A DNA stretch of 40,455 bases from Acidobacteriota bacterium. Lineage in GTDB: Bacteria > Acidobacteriota > JAAYUB01. The first letter of the stretch is position 1. Each line of letters opens with the position of its first letter. Under the pieces are notes generated by a model. That model worked only from the letters and a program-made list of their open reading frames with translations, did not search any database and was not told where the DNA came from. The stretch is taken from assembly GCA_029565065.1 (NCBI GenBank), contig JAKQOW010000141.1:1-40455 (forward strand). The letters run 5' to 3'. A program made the translations under genes and the position numbers. Below, piece after piece: positions 25,334 to 32,394 of the stretch.

Positions 25334-25807
25334 ATGGCCAAATTCATCCGGGTCGCGCTGCTGGCACTGTGCGTCACGCTGCCGGCGGCCGCGGCGGATA
25401 CTCACGAAGCGGACCGGGTCGAGATCGCCCGGGTGGTCAGCTCGGTGATCGGCTGGGCCAAGGACAAGAACCTCGAGCTTTTTTACGGCTCCATCGCCAA
25501 CGACGAGGATTACATCAGCGTGACCCCGGGGAAGCGAGTGGTCAAGCGCTTCGAGGACGTCAAGGCGAACGTGCCGTTATGGATGAGCCCGGACTTCCGG
25601 TACGTCCGCCATGAGTTGAAGGAGCTGGAGATCACCTTCGCCCGCTGCGGCGAGGTGGCCTGGTTCTACTGCGTGCTCGACGACATCAACACGTACAAAG
25701 GCGAGCCGGCCTCGTGGGAGAACGCCCGCTGGACCGGCGTCGTGGAGAAGCGCGACGGCCGCTGGGTGGTGGTGTCGCAGCACTTCTCGTTCGCCAGCGA
25801 CCGGTAA
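25334..25807 (+). CDS. Exported NTF2-like (SnoaL-type) small protein
   Basis: 157 residues with a signal peptide (cleavage near AAA-DTHE). The rest is one NTF2-fold domain, matching the first domain of the protein at 19437 in order and motifs: VIGWAKDKNLELF against SIGWAFEKDFEAMF, MSPDFR against RDPDFR, and VVEKRDGRWV against VLEKRDGRWV. The ATG is only 10 bases after a very stable hairpin, and the GGGAG used for ribosome binding overlaps the hairpin's edge, so translation may be limited unless the stem is opened. It closes the exported island. Function unknown. Confidence 0.85.
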   Translation: MAKFIRVALLALCVTLPAAAADTHEADRVEIARVVSSVIGWAKDKNLELFYGSIANDEDYISVTPGKRVVKRFEDVKANVPLWMSPDFRYVRHELKELEITFARCGEVAWFYCVLDDINTYKGEPASWENARWTGVVEKRDGRWVVVSQHFSFASDR

Positions 25808-25933
25808 TTGTATGGCCCTGCGAATGGGCCACGGACCGGTGCCGATTCCACCAGCTGCGGTTGGCCCCGGCGGTTTGAAATTCGCCCCATTCACCGGATT
25901 AACATTTCAAGCATCCACAACCGATTCCGCATG

Positions 25934-25970
25934 TTGACGGGCGCCTCCGGAATGGATATACTTTGTATAT
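25934..25970 (+). promoter_or_regulatory. mazEF promoter with overlapping operator palindrome
   Basis: TTGACG (25934-25939) and TATACT (25957-25962) are 17 bases apart, a good sigma-70-type match. ATATAC-TTT-GTATAT (25956-25970) overlaps the -10 box. GGAGGTGA follows at 25977, then the mazE ATG at 25987. A palindrome over the -10 box fits autorepression by MazE or MazEF, which is the known mode for this family. Confidence 0.7.
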
Positions 25971-25986
25971 TCATTGGAGGTGACCC

Positions 25987-26235
25987 ATGTCGGTCAAACT
26001 TCAAAAATGGGGCAACAGTCAGGGGATCCGCCTGGCCCGGCACCTGCTGGAACATGCCCACATTCGCGTGGGGGACGAATTGGACATCACGGTGCGGGAC
26101 GGCTGCATCATCGTCGTGCCCCTGAAGCGGATCCGGGGTAAAGTCGACCTGCGGAAATTGGTGTCGCGAATCCCGGCCGGCCACGCGGCGGGGGAGAACG
26201 ACTGGGGCCCGCCCGTGGGCCGGGAGGAGTGGTAA
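25987..26235 (+). CDS. mazE: MazE-type antitoxin
   Basis: 82 residues with an AbrB/MazE-like swapped-hairpin DNA-binding domain at the N-terminus: KLQKWGNSQGIRLARHLLE and VGDELDITVRDGCIIVVPL. The C-terminal tail is the likely toxin-binding part. GGAGGTGA precedes the ATG at 4-5 bases. The stop is directly followed by the toxin's GTG, the usual antitoxin-first order. It should neutralise MazF and repress the pair's promoter through the palindrome just upstream. Confidence 0.9.
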   Translation: MSVKLQKWGNSQGIRLARHLLEHAHIRVGDELDITVRDGCIIVVPLKRIRGKVDLRKLVSRIPAGHAAGENDWGPPVGREEW

Positions 26236-26571
26236 GTGAAGGCTTACATCCCTCAAAAAGGCGACTTCGTAAGCGTGTCGTTCGATCCGCAGTCCGGGCA
26301 CGAACAGAAGGGGCGGCGTCCGGCCCTGGTCGTGAGCAACACCCTGTTCAACCGGCACACCGGCATGGCCATCGTGTGTCCGCTGACCACCACCGACCGG
26401 CGGTTTCCCTTTCATGTTCCGGTGGCGGGCGATGCGGCGGTGTCCGGATTCGTGATGGTGGAACAGGTCAAGTCCATCGACTTCCGCGCTCGTCGCGCCG
26501 CCCGCATCGGCCGGGCCGCAGGCCGCACACTGGACGAAGTCCTCGCTATCCTCGACGCCTGCATTTACTGA
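26236..26571 (+). CDS. mazF: MazF-type mRNA endoribonuclease toxin
   Basis: 111 residues of the MazF/PemK fold, a full-length match. Family motifs visible: KGDFVSVSFDPQSGHEQKG at the start, RPALVVSN, and VCPLTTTDR. The Arg and Thr of the S1-S2 loop and strand after it correspond to the catalytic residues of sequence-specific mRNA interferases. It starts at GTG immediately after the mazE stop, and GGGAGGAG lies inside the end of mazE, so translation is coupled and the toxin would be made less than the antitoxin. A 9-bp inverted repeat (26570-26578 with 26641-26649) starts in its stop codon. Confidence 0.92.
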   Translation: MKAYIPQKGDFVSVSFDPQSGHEQKGRRPALVVSNTLFNRHTGMAIVCPLTTTDRRFPFHVPVAGDAAVSGFVMVEQVKSIDFRARRAARIGRAAGRTLDEVLAILDACIY

Positions 26572-26772
26572 TCCGGGATTCGGTGTCCCCGCCGCGCCTC
26601 GTTGCCTCGGTGTCTGTCGGCGCGGAAACTCTCCGACAACTCCCGGATCGAAATATCATCGACCATCCGTGACGGAGCGTGTATCATGGTGACCATGAGG
26701 GACTGAACCTTCTGGACCGTCGTCCTCTTCTGGGGAGCGGCCTGGGGGCTGGCGGAGGCTACCGTCGGCTTC

Positions 26773-27330
26773 GTGCTGCACCTGGCGCCGGCGCCCGGCC
26801 TGGCCGGGGCGGTGATGTTCCCCGTGGGCGCCTGGTGCATGGTGCGGGCGACGCGCGCCGCCGGCTCACCTGCGGCGGCCCTGGCCCTCGGCCCCGTGGC
26901 CGCGGCGCTCAAGATCCTGAATCTCGCGCTCCCCGGCGCCGATCCGTTCGCGGTGGCCAACCCGGCAGCGGCCATCCTGCTCCAGGCGCTGGCGGTGGGG
27001 GCGATTCTGCGGCTCTGGCCGGTGGAAAAGGGCCGGTTGGGCGCCATGACCGGCCTTGCCGCCGCCATCGGGTGGCGCGCCGCCTACGCTTTGCTTCTCG
27101 CCACGGCCATGTCGCTGCTGCCGCTGCGCGGCGTCCTGGACCACGGCGCCGCCGGCATGTCGCGGTTCCTCCTGCTGGAGGGCGTCGTGAACGCGTTCCT
27201 CATCGGACAGTTCATGGAATTCGATCGGCGTCTGTCCGTCCGATGGCCAAGACTCTCCGCGTCACCCAACCCGATTGCTGCCGGCGCGCTGACCGCCCTG
27301 GCCGCCACGGCCGACCTCTTCCTTCCCTAG
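26773..27330 (+). CDS. Small integral membrane protein with disrupted 5' end
   Basis: The open frame from GTG 26773 gives 185 residues with about five membrane helices and no recognised family. Hydrophobic in-frame sequence continues upstream (FWTVVLFWGAAWGLAEATVG), which looks like the true first helix, back to 26707. There a TGA (26704-26706) follows the codons ATG AGG GAC from 26695. No ATG, GTG or TTG lies between the TGA and 26773, so the normal start would be ATG 26695 with a stop at codon 4. This could be a TGG-to-TGA mutation, a base error, or a decaying gene. It is convergent with the next gene on the minus strand. Confidence 0.55.
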   Translation: MLHLAPAPGLAGAVMFPVGAWCMVRATRAAGSPAAALALGPVAAALKILNLALPGADPFAVANPAAAILLQALAVGAILRLWPVEKGRLGAMTGLAAAIGWRAAYALLLATAMSLLPLRGVLDHGAAGMSRFLLLEGVVNAFLIGQFMEFDRRLSVRWPRLSASPNPIAAGALTALAATADLFLP

Positions 27331-27384
27331 TCACACCCACCAGAAGAGACCAACTCCATGCTGGCGGAGAACTTGAAGCGCTCG

Positions 27385-27405
27385 CCAACGGCTGGTTACC
27401 GTTGG
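27385..27405. terminator. Hairpin between convergent genes
   Basis: CCAACGG (27385-27391) pairs with CCGTTGG (27399-27405) around a 7-base loop, in the 102-bp gap where two genes converge. There is no T-run on either side. It may act as a weak two-way terminator. Confidence 0.3.
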
Positions 27406-27432
27406 GCAGACAGATCAACCGTCCGAGAATAC

Positions 27433-27981
27433 TCAGTTGGCTTGGGTGATTTTGGGAATGATCGCATCGATCCACCCCATAGCCGTTTCCTTTGAACCGG
27501 TGAAGAAGTGGACTCCGACACCCACGATGCCGCCCGGGCCCTTGCCGGCCCAGCTGACGTCCCAGGTCACCAAGTCGGGTCCGGTCCCGCCGCCGATCCA
27601 GGGGGTGATGGACTTGCGGCATTTGAGGATGCCGCCCCGGTAACGTTCCTTGCCGCACGGTTCGTCCCGCGTCGCCGAGCCCGGAAGCTGTCCGCCCGGA
27701 TCTTCGGGCTGGTTGGCGAGGATCTCCATCACCTGATCGGCCACCGGATTGTTCTGCCACATGATCTCGAGTTTGATGCCCTGGTCCATGTGGGGCTTGG
27801 GAAAGTTTTCGTTGGGTTTGGTGGCCTGGATGATCATGGTCCCGCCGAGATTCCGCTCGTCGACCACTTGGAATCCAGCCGGCAAGACCTTCGCTGCGGG
27901 CGGCAACTGGGCCGGGACCATGGTTGCCAGCAGAGCGAACACCAGACCGATCAGGAACAACACTTTCACATGGTCCTTCAT
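27433..27981 (-). CDS. Secreted protein of unknown function
   Basis: 182 residues with a clear signal peptide (MKDHVKVLFLIGLVFALLATM, cleavage near VPA). The mature part is about 155 residues, strand-rich by eye, with two Cys (in DEPCGKE and ILKCRKS) that could form a disulfide. No known motif is seen. AAAGGAGG lies 5-6 bases before the ATG, so the start is sure. It may be the last gene of a minus-strand unit with the GreA/GreB-like and cysteine desulfurase genes upstream (gaps of 94 and 54 bases). Confidence 0.7.
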   Translation of the reverse strand: MKDHVKVLFLIGLVFALLATMVPAQLPPAAKVLPAGFQVVDERNLGGTMIIQATKPNENFPKPHMDQGIKLEIMWQNNPVADQVMEILANQPEDPGGQLPGSATRDEPCGKERYRGGILKCRKSITPWIGGGTGPDLVTWDVSWAGKGPGGIVGVGVHFFTGSKETAMGWIDAIIPKITQAN

Positions 27982-28075
27982 ATAATCCTCCTTTGATGAC
28001 CGGCGAAGATCCTCTCATTTCAACAACGCCGAGTACACCGTCCATCGGCTCATCAGGGCCAGCGGACGGCGTCCC

Positions 28076-28564
28076 TTACACAACGGTCAGCAAGCGCAGG
28101 CGGCTCGGGCCCGCCGGCAGGTCCACGGCGATGTCCGCTCCTGGCCGGCGGTCCAACAGGGCGCGGCCCAGCGGCGAATCGGGGCTCACCAACTGGACCG
28201 ACCGCCCCCCGGCGTCCACCGCCGCGCCCATCCCGCCGGGCACGAGGAAGTAGAGCCCGGAGGCGAGCCCGCCTTCGGCGGCGATCTCGAGGAGCGCCCC
28301 GGGCCGCGCCTTGCGCGCCGGCGACAGGTCCAGGTCGTCCAGCGCCCGCAGCAGCGCCTGGCACCGCTCCACCTGCTGCATCTGGGCCGTCACGAGGTAG
28401 GTCTGCTCGTTGAACACGGCGCGCTCGCCGCGGGTGCGGGTCCGCTCGTCGCCAACGAGCATTCCCTCGCGGGCGGTTTCGGCCGCCCGACGCGACGTCT
28501 CGGCCATCGCAGCCAGCTCGCGGCGCAGGGTGGCAAGAATTTGTTCCTTGACGCCGATGTCCAT
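28076..28564 (-). CDS. GreA/GreB-family transcription elongation factor-like protein
   Basis: 162 residues. The first 75 are helical and charged and would form the coiled coil that enters the RNA polymerase secondary channel. The last 80 resemble the FKBP-like GreA/GreB C-terminal domain, ending with SPDSPLGRALLDRRPGADI, a strong family signature. GreA/GreB rescue backtracked polymerase by helping transcript cleavage. In the N-terminal part two acidic tip residues are needed for this; GDERTRTRGER is near the expected tip but I cannot be sure of the alignment. It may therefore be a Gre-like regulator rather than a true GreA. GGGAG lies before the ATG. Confidence 0.75.
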   Translation of the reverse strand: MDIGVKEQILATLRRELAAMAETSRRAAETAREGMLVGDERTRTRGERAVFNEQTYLVTAQMQQVERCQALLRALDDLDLSPARKARPGALLEIAAEGGLASGLYFLVPGGMGAAVDAGGRSVQLVSPDSPLGRALLDRRPGADIAVDLPAGPSRLRLLTVV

Positions 28565-28618
28565 GGGCGAACTCCCGGCCTCACACCGGATCAGCGGGGC
28601 ACCGGTTGACCCGGCGCG

Positions 28619-29782
28619 TTACTTGCGGCGGGAGGCGGTGATCTCGCCCACCGCCCGGATCGCGGCGTGGATGTGCGCCTCGGTGTTGAACGGCCCGATG
28701 CCGAAGCGGACGGCGCCGTGGATCTTGTCGGTGCCGATCTGCTCGTGCACCAGTGGCGCGCAGTGCAGGCCGGTGCGGCAGGCGATGCCGTAGTCCACGT
28801 CGAGCATGGTGCCGGTATCCATGGCCTCGAGGCCGTCCACGTTGAAGATCATGACGCTGATGTGGTTCTCCAGGTCGTCGGCGCAGTACAGGGTGACGCC
28901 GGGGATGCCCTGCAGCCCGTCGCGGAGCAACCGGGTCAGATGCATCTCCTGCTCATGGATTTTCTCCACCCCCTGCTCCAGCACCCATTTGACGCCGGCG
29001 TTCAGGCCGGCCACCCCCATGCTGTTCATGGTGCCGTACTCCAGCCGGTAGGGATACTCGTCCAGGTGCGTCTTCACGGCGGAGCGCACGCCGGTGCCGC
29101 CGGCGCGGGTGTGCCGGACCTCCACGCCCTCCCGCACGCACAGTCCGCCTATGCCCGTCGGGCCGAGCAGCGACTTGTGACCGGTGAACGCCACCAGGTC
29201 GATGCACTGCGCCTCCATGTCGATGGGCACCTTGCCGGCGCTCTGGGAAGCGTCGATGAGGAACAGGATCCCCGCCTCGCGGCAGCGGCGGCCGATCTCG
29301 CCGATGGGCTGGACGGTGCCGATCACGTTGGAGGCATGGTTCACCGCCACCAGGCGGGTGTTGGCCTTGAACCGGCGGGCGATCTCGTCGGGATCCACAA
29401 ATCCCTTCGCGTCGAAGGGGACATGCTCCAGCTCGATGCCTCCATCCTGGAAGAGGTGATACAGCGGGCGCAGCACCGAGTTGTGCTCCACGTTCGTGGT
29501 GATGGCGTGATCGCCGGGGCGGAGCACGCCGAAGATGGCCAGGTTCAGGGCGTCGGTGGAGTTGTAGGTGAAGACCAGCCGGTTGGGGTCGGTGCCGTGG
29601 AAGAAGTCGGACAGGAGCTTCCGGGTTTCCTCCACCATGGAGCCGGCCTCCATGCACATGTCGTAACCGGAGCGGCCCGGATTCACGCCGAAATTCCGGT
29701 AGAAATAATCCATGTACTTGTAGACGGATTCCGGCTTCGGAAAGGAAGTAGCTCCATTGTCCAGGTAGATGAGTCCTTCCAT
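28619..29782 (-). CDS. Cysteine desulfurase-family PLP enzyme (class V aminotransferase)
   Basis: 387 residues from ATG 29782, chosen because AAGGAAGG lies 6 bases before it; the frame stays open to a TTG two codons upstream. The fold-type I PLP enzyme shows IYLDNGATSFPKP at the start, His100 in NVEHNS, Asp177 in LIDASQS, Lys203 in FTGHKSLLGPTG as the PLP Schiff base, and Cys341 in RTGLHCAP, which fits the SufS-like catalytic cysteine. It should convert L-cysteine to alanine and a persulfide for iron-sulfur or other sulfur transfer; the match is to the stand-alone family near SufS/Csd. No SufU or scaffold gene is adjacent. A good promoter lies just upstream on the minus strand. Confidence 0.9.
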   Translation of the reverse strand: MEGLIYLDNGATSFPKPESVYKYMDYFYRNFGVNPGRSGYDMCMEAGSMVEETRKLLSDFFHGTDPNRLVFTYNSTDALNLAIFGVLRPGDHAITTNVEHNSVLRPLYHLFQDGGIELEHVPFDAKGFVDPDEIARRFKANTRLVAVNHASNVIGTVQPIGEIGRRCREAGILFLIDASQSAGKVPIDMEAQCIDLVAFTGHKSLLGPTGIGGLCVREGVEVRHTRAGGTGVRSAVKTHLDEYPYRLEYGTMNSMGVAGLNAGVKWVLEQGVEKIHEQEMHLTRLLRDGLQGIPGVTLYCADDLENHISVMIFNVDGLEAMDTGTMLDVDYGIACRTGLHCAPLVHEQIGTDKIHGAVRFGIGPFNTEAHIHAAIRAVGEITASRRK

Positions 29783-29812
29783 GCACAACCTTCCTTTTAA
29801 AGATAATGTAAA

Positions 29813-29841
29813 AGTTTAGTTTAATCCGATATTGCGGTCAA
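29813..29841 (-). promoter_or_regulatory. Promoter of the cysteine desulfurase-family gene
   Basis: On the minus strand TTGACC (29841-29836) and TAAACT (29818-29813) are separated by exactly 17 bases. They lie in a short AT-rich divergent gap, 31 bases before the ATG with AAGGAAGG between. This is a strong fit to a housekeeping sigma-70-type promoter. Confidence 0.7.
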
Positions 29842-29930
29842 CAGAAAAGGCTGGGGGCGTTGCGGAAACAGCGCGCATCCGGACACTGGTCCGGCGCATC
29901 GAACCGACACACCAATCGGAGTGCGACACA

Positions 29931-30728
29931 ATGGATCCAATCGTCATTCTCGGCAACCTCGGGGCCGCCCTGGCGCTGATGACCGTCGTTTGGCTGCTGA
30001 GCTTGAAGTTGCGCGATGCCAGCGTGGTGGACGTGTTCTGGGGACTGGGGATCGTCCTCATCGCCTGGCTCACCGTCGGCCGCGCGGACGGCTTCCCGGG
30101 CCGCGGATTGCTGCTGGCGGGGCTGGTGACGGCCTGGGGATTGCGCCTGGCGCTTCATATCCTGTGGCGGCGGCGCGGCCACGGCGAAGACCGCCGTTAT
30201 GCCGCCATGCGCGCCGCGCGGGGCGCGGCGTTCTGGTGGCAGAGCCTGTTCACCATCTTTCTGCTCCAGGGTTTCCTGCAGTGGCTCATCTCGCTCGGCG
30301 TGCAGCTCGGCATCGCCGCCGCCGCCCCGCCGCGCTGGACCGCCTGGGACCTGGCGGGCGCCGCCCTCTGGGCCGCCGGCTTTCTCTTCGAGACGGTGGG
30401 CGACGCACAGCTCGCCCGCTTCAAGCGGGATCCGGCCAACCGCGGCCGGGTCATGGACCGCGGCCTCTGGCGCTTCACGCGCCATCCCAACTATTTCGGC
30501 GAGGCGGTGATGTGGTGGGGCCTCTTCCTCATCGTGCTGCCCACGCCGTACGGACCGTGGACGGCCCTGTGCCCCGCCCTGATGACCTTCTTCCTGCTCC
30601 GGGTGTCGGGCGTGACTCTGCTGGAGCAGGACCTGCTGGCGCGCCGCCCCGGCTACCGCGAGTACATCGCCCGCACGAGCGCGTTTGTCCCCTGGCCGCC
30701 CCGGCGGAGAGTGAGGAGTGAGGAGTGA
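29931..30728 (+). CDS. DUF1295 / steroid 5-alpha-reductase-like membrane protein
   Basis: 265 residues from ATG 29931 with GGAG upstream; the frame is open 33 codons further but that part is not hydrophobic. About six to seven membrane helices. Family motifs: SVVDVFWGLG, then WGLRLALHILWRR, and FTRHPNYFGEAVMWWG near the C-terminus, typical of DUF1295 and related isoprenylcysteine methyltransferase/steroid reductase-like proteins. The last codons run into a GAGTGAG tandem repeat, so the tail RRRVRSEE is probably not conserved. A CFA-synthase-like gene follows after 628 bases; this pair of families is often found together and is thought to act in lipid modification. Confidence 0.8.
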   Translation: MDPIVILGNLGAALALMTVVWLLSLKLRDASVVDVFWGLGIVLIAWLTVGRADGFPGRGLLLAGLVTAWGLRLALHILWRRRGHGEDRRYAAMRAARGAAFWWQSLFTIFLLQGFLQWLISLGVQLGIAAAAPPRWTAWDLAGAALWAAGFLFETVGDAQLARFKRDPANRGRVMDRGLWRFTRHPNYFGEAVMWWGLFLIVLPTPYGPWTALCPALMTFFLLRVSGVTLLEQDLLARRPGYREYIARTSAFVPWPPRRRVRSEE

Positions 30729-30870
30729 GGAAACAGTAGATCACAATCCCGCGAATATTGATGTGTTGATGGTTGATGGTTGATGGTTGATAGTCCGTGC
30801 TCATGCTCGTCATCGCAGTCCCAACATTGCGAAGTCGGAACCAACGGGATACCCAATGCTGGTAGTGGTC

Positions 30871-30990
30871 ATTCGGCTCGGCCACCACGTCCTGTCTCTG
30901 TTTCCCATGGATTCCACCCATCGAATTCGTCCGCCACGATTCGTATCAGTTTCCCATGGACGCCACGCGCCGAACTCGTCCGCCACATCC
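30871..30990. repeat. 49-bp-period imperfect repeat, about 2.5 units
   Basis: Each unit has the form AATTCGTCCGCCACG, then a variable part, then GTTTCCCATGG. Full or part units begin near 30871, 30922 and 30971; the core CTCGTCCGCCAC or TTCGTCCGCCAC recurs 49-50 bases apart. Copies differ at several bases, so it is old. No spacer pattern like CRISPR is present. Confidence 0.65.
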
Positions 30991-31105
30991 CGCCTCCCGG
31001 AGGGAGGCGAAGATACTAGCCAGGAGCGTAGCCGGGCCCGACAGGGCCGGCCGCAGCCCCTGGGAAGACGATCATTTCTCGCGGCCCGCGCCCTGACGGG
31101 GCGCG
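30991..31105. other. Cluster of GC hairpins in intergenic DNA
   Basis: CGCCTCCC-GGA-GGGAGGCG (30991-31009) is a perfect 8-bp stem. CGCGCCC-TGACG-GGGCGCG (31087-31105) is a 7-bp stem. Between them GGGCCC and GGGCC blocks can also pair, and CCAGG (near 31020) can pair with CCTGG (near 31060). A structured RNA or a folded mobile element end is possible; neither is proven. Confidence 0.5.
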
Positions 31106-31210
31106 AGGAGAATGCAGGGAGAGGCCGATTGCGCTCAACCATCGACTGATTGAGAAATTGCGGACCTGCGAACCTTCCAACATACAAACAGTCAAACCTT
31201 CAGACGACCC

Positions 31211-31266
31211 GATTACGAGCACGATTACGATTGCGATTTCGATTGCGATTACGAATTACGAGCACA
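31211..31266. repeat. GATTACGA-type simple repeat
   Basis: Units such as CGATTACGAGCA, CGATTACGATTG and CGATTTCGATTG follow each other. It belongs with the arrays at 142-230 and 40282-40314, but here no copy of the 141-bp repeat is next to it. Confidence 0.75.
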
Positions 31267-31356
31267 GATACCCATTCACCGTTCACTGTTTACCGTTTAC
31301 CATTCACCTTTCTGTGGCACAATGGAACGGATCTCATTTCCCACTGGAGCATTCCC

Positions 31357-32394
31357 ATGGACATGCTGCTTGACTGGGCCGAGCGGGGCAAGCTGCCCGA
31401 CGCCGCCATCCGCATGGGCATCCGCCGCCTGCTGCGGAGCCGCCTGCGCCAGGAGGACCGCGGAGACGCCGAGGCCAACCTTGTGCGAAAGATGGAGTTC
31501 GTCGAGTCGATGCGCCGCGCCCCGGTGGCGCTGCACGCCGACGACGCCAACGTCCAGCACTACGAAGTGCCGCCGGCGTTCTTCGAGCGGATCCTCGGCC
31601 CGCGCCTCAAGTACAGCGCCGGCCACTGGCCCGCCGGCGTGGCGGACCTGGGCGCCGCCGAAGACGCGATGCTGGCGCTCACCGCCGAGCGGGCCGGCGT
31701 AACCGACGGCATGCGGGTGCTGGACCTGGGGTGCGGCTGGGGCTCCTTTACACTCTGGGCGGCGGAGCGGTTCCCCGGCTGCCGTTTCCTGGCGGTCTCC
31801 AACTCCGCGCCGCAGGGTGAGTTCATCCGCCGTCGCGCCGCCGAGCGCCGCCTGCGCAACGTCGAGGTCACCACCGCCGACATGAACCGGTTCGAGGCGC
31901 CCGACCGCTTCCACCGGATCGTGTCAGTGGAGATGTTCGAGCACATGCGCAACTGGGAGGCGCTGCTGGAGCGCGCCGCGGACTGGCTCAAGCCCGGCGG
32001 CCGAATGTTCATCCACATCTTCACCCACCGCCGCCTGGCCTACCCGTTCGAGACCGAAGGGGCCGACAACTGGATGGGCCGGCACTTCTTCACCGGCGGC
32101 ATGATGCCCTCGGACGATCTGATCCTCTACTTCCCCCGGCACCTGGCGGTGGAGGCGCACTGGCGCGTGGACGGCCGCCACTACCAGAAGAGCCTCGAGG
32201 CGTGGCTGGCCAACCTGGACCGGCAGCGCGCCGACATCCTGGCCATCCTCAGCGAGGCATGCGGCGCGGCGGAGGCGCCCCGGGCGCTCCAGCGCTGGCG
32301 CATGTTCATCATGGCCTGCGCCGAGCTGTTCGGCTACCGCGGCGGCCAGGAGTGGCTCGTTTCCCACTACCGGCTGGCGCCCAAGGGGGTGTGA
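31357..32394 (+). CDS. CFA-synthase-like SAM-dependent methyltransferase
   Basis: 345 residues from ATG 31357 (a second ATG is two codons on). The frame is open further upstream through the repeats, but that part is not protein-like. The chain has the layout of cyclopropane-fatty-acyl-phospholipid synthase and related plant-type N-methyltransferases: QHYEVPPAFFERILGPRLKYSAGHW, then VLDLGCGWGSFTLWAAERFP for SAM, and SVEMFEHMRNWEALL after it. Such enzymes methylate or cyclopropanate unsaturated lipids or amines. It sits after a DUF1295 gene and overlaps a small gene by GTGA, which suggests a lipid-modification set. The ribosome site is weak. Confidence 0.85.
   Translation: MDMLLDWAERGKLPDAAIRMGIRRLLRSRLRQEDRGDAEANLVRKMEFVESMRRAPVALHADDANVQHYEVPPAFFERILGPRLKYSAGHWPAGVADLGAAEDAMLALTAERAGVTDGMRVLDLGCGWGSFTLWAAERFPGCRFLAVSNSAPQGEFIRRRAAERRLRNVEVTTADMNRFEAPDRFHRIVSVEMFEHMRNWEALLERAADWLKPGGRMFIHIFTHRRLAYPFETEGADNWMGRHFFTGGMMPSDDLILYFPRHLAVEAHWRVDGRHYQKSLEAWLANLDRQRADILAILSEACGAAEAPRALQRWRMFIMACAELFGYRGGQEWLVSHYRLAPKGV

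Larger units (their letters stand above)
30729..31356. other. 628-bp intergenic region made of decayed repeats
   Basis: No convincing gene. From left to right: GAGTGAG and TTGATGG units (to about 30791), a 49-bp-period repeat (30871-30990), a GC hairpin and further hairpins (30991-31105), a GATTACGA-type array (31211-31266), and a TTCACCGTT/TTTACC-type tract (about 31273-31312). It looks like a collection site for simple-sequence and dispersed elements. Confidence 0.7.

Noticed and set aside
31150..31356. N-terminal extension of the CFA-like methyltransferase
   Set aside because: The added part is translated simple repeat (RLRLRFRLRLR-like) and homology-like sequence starts only at ATG 31357.
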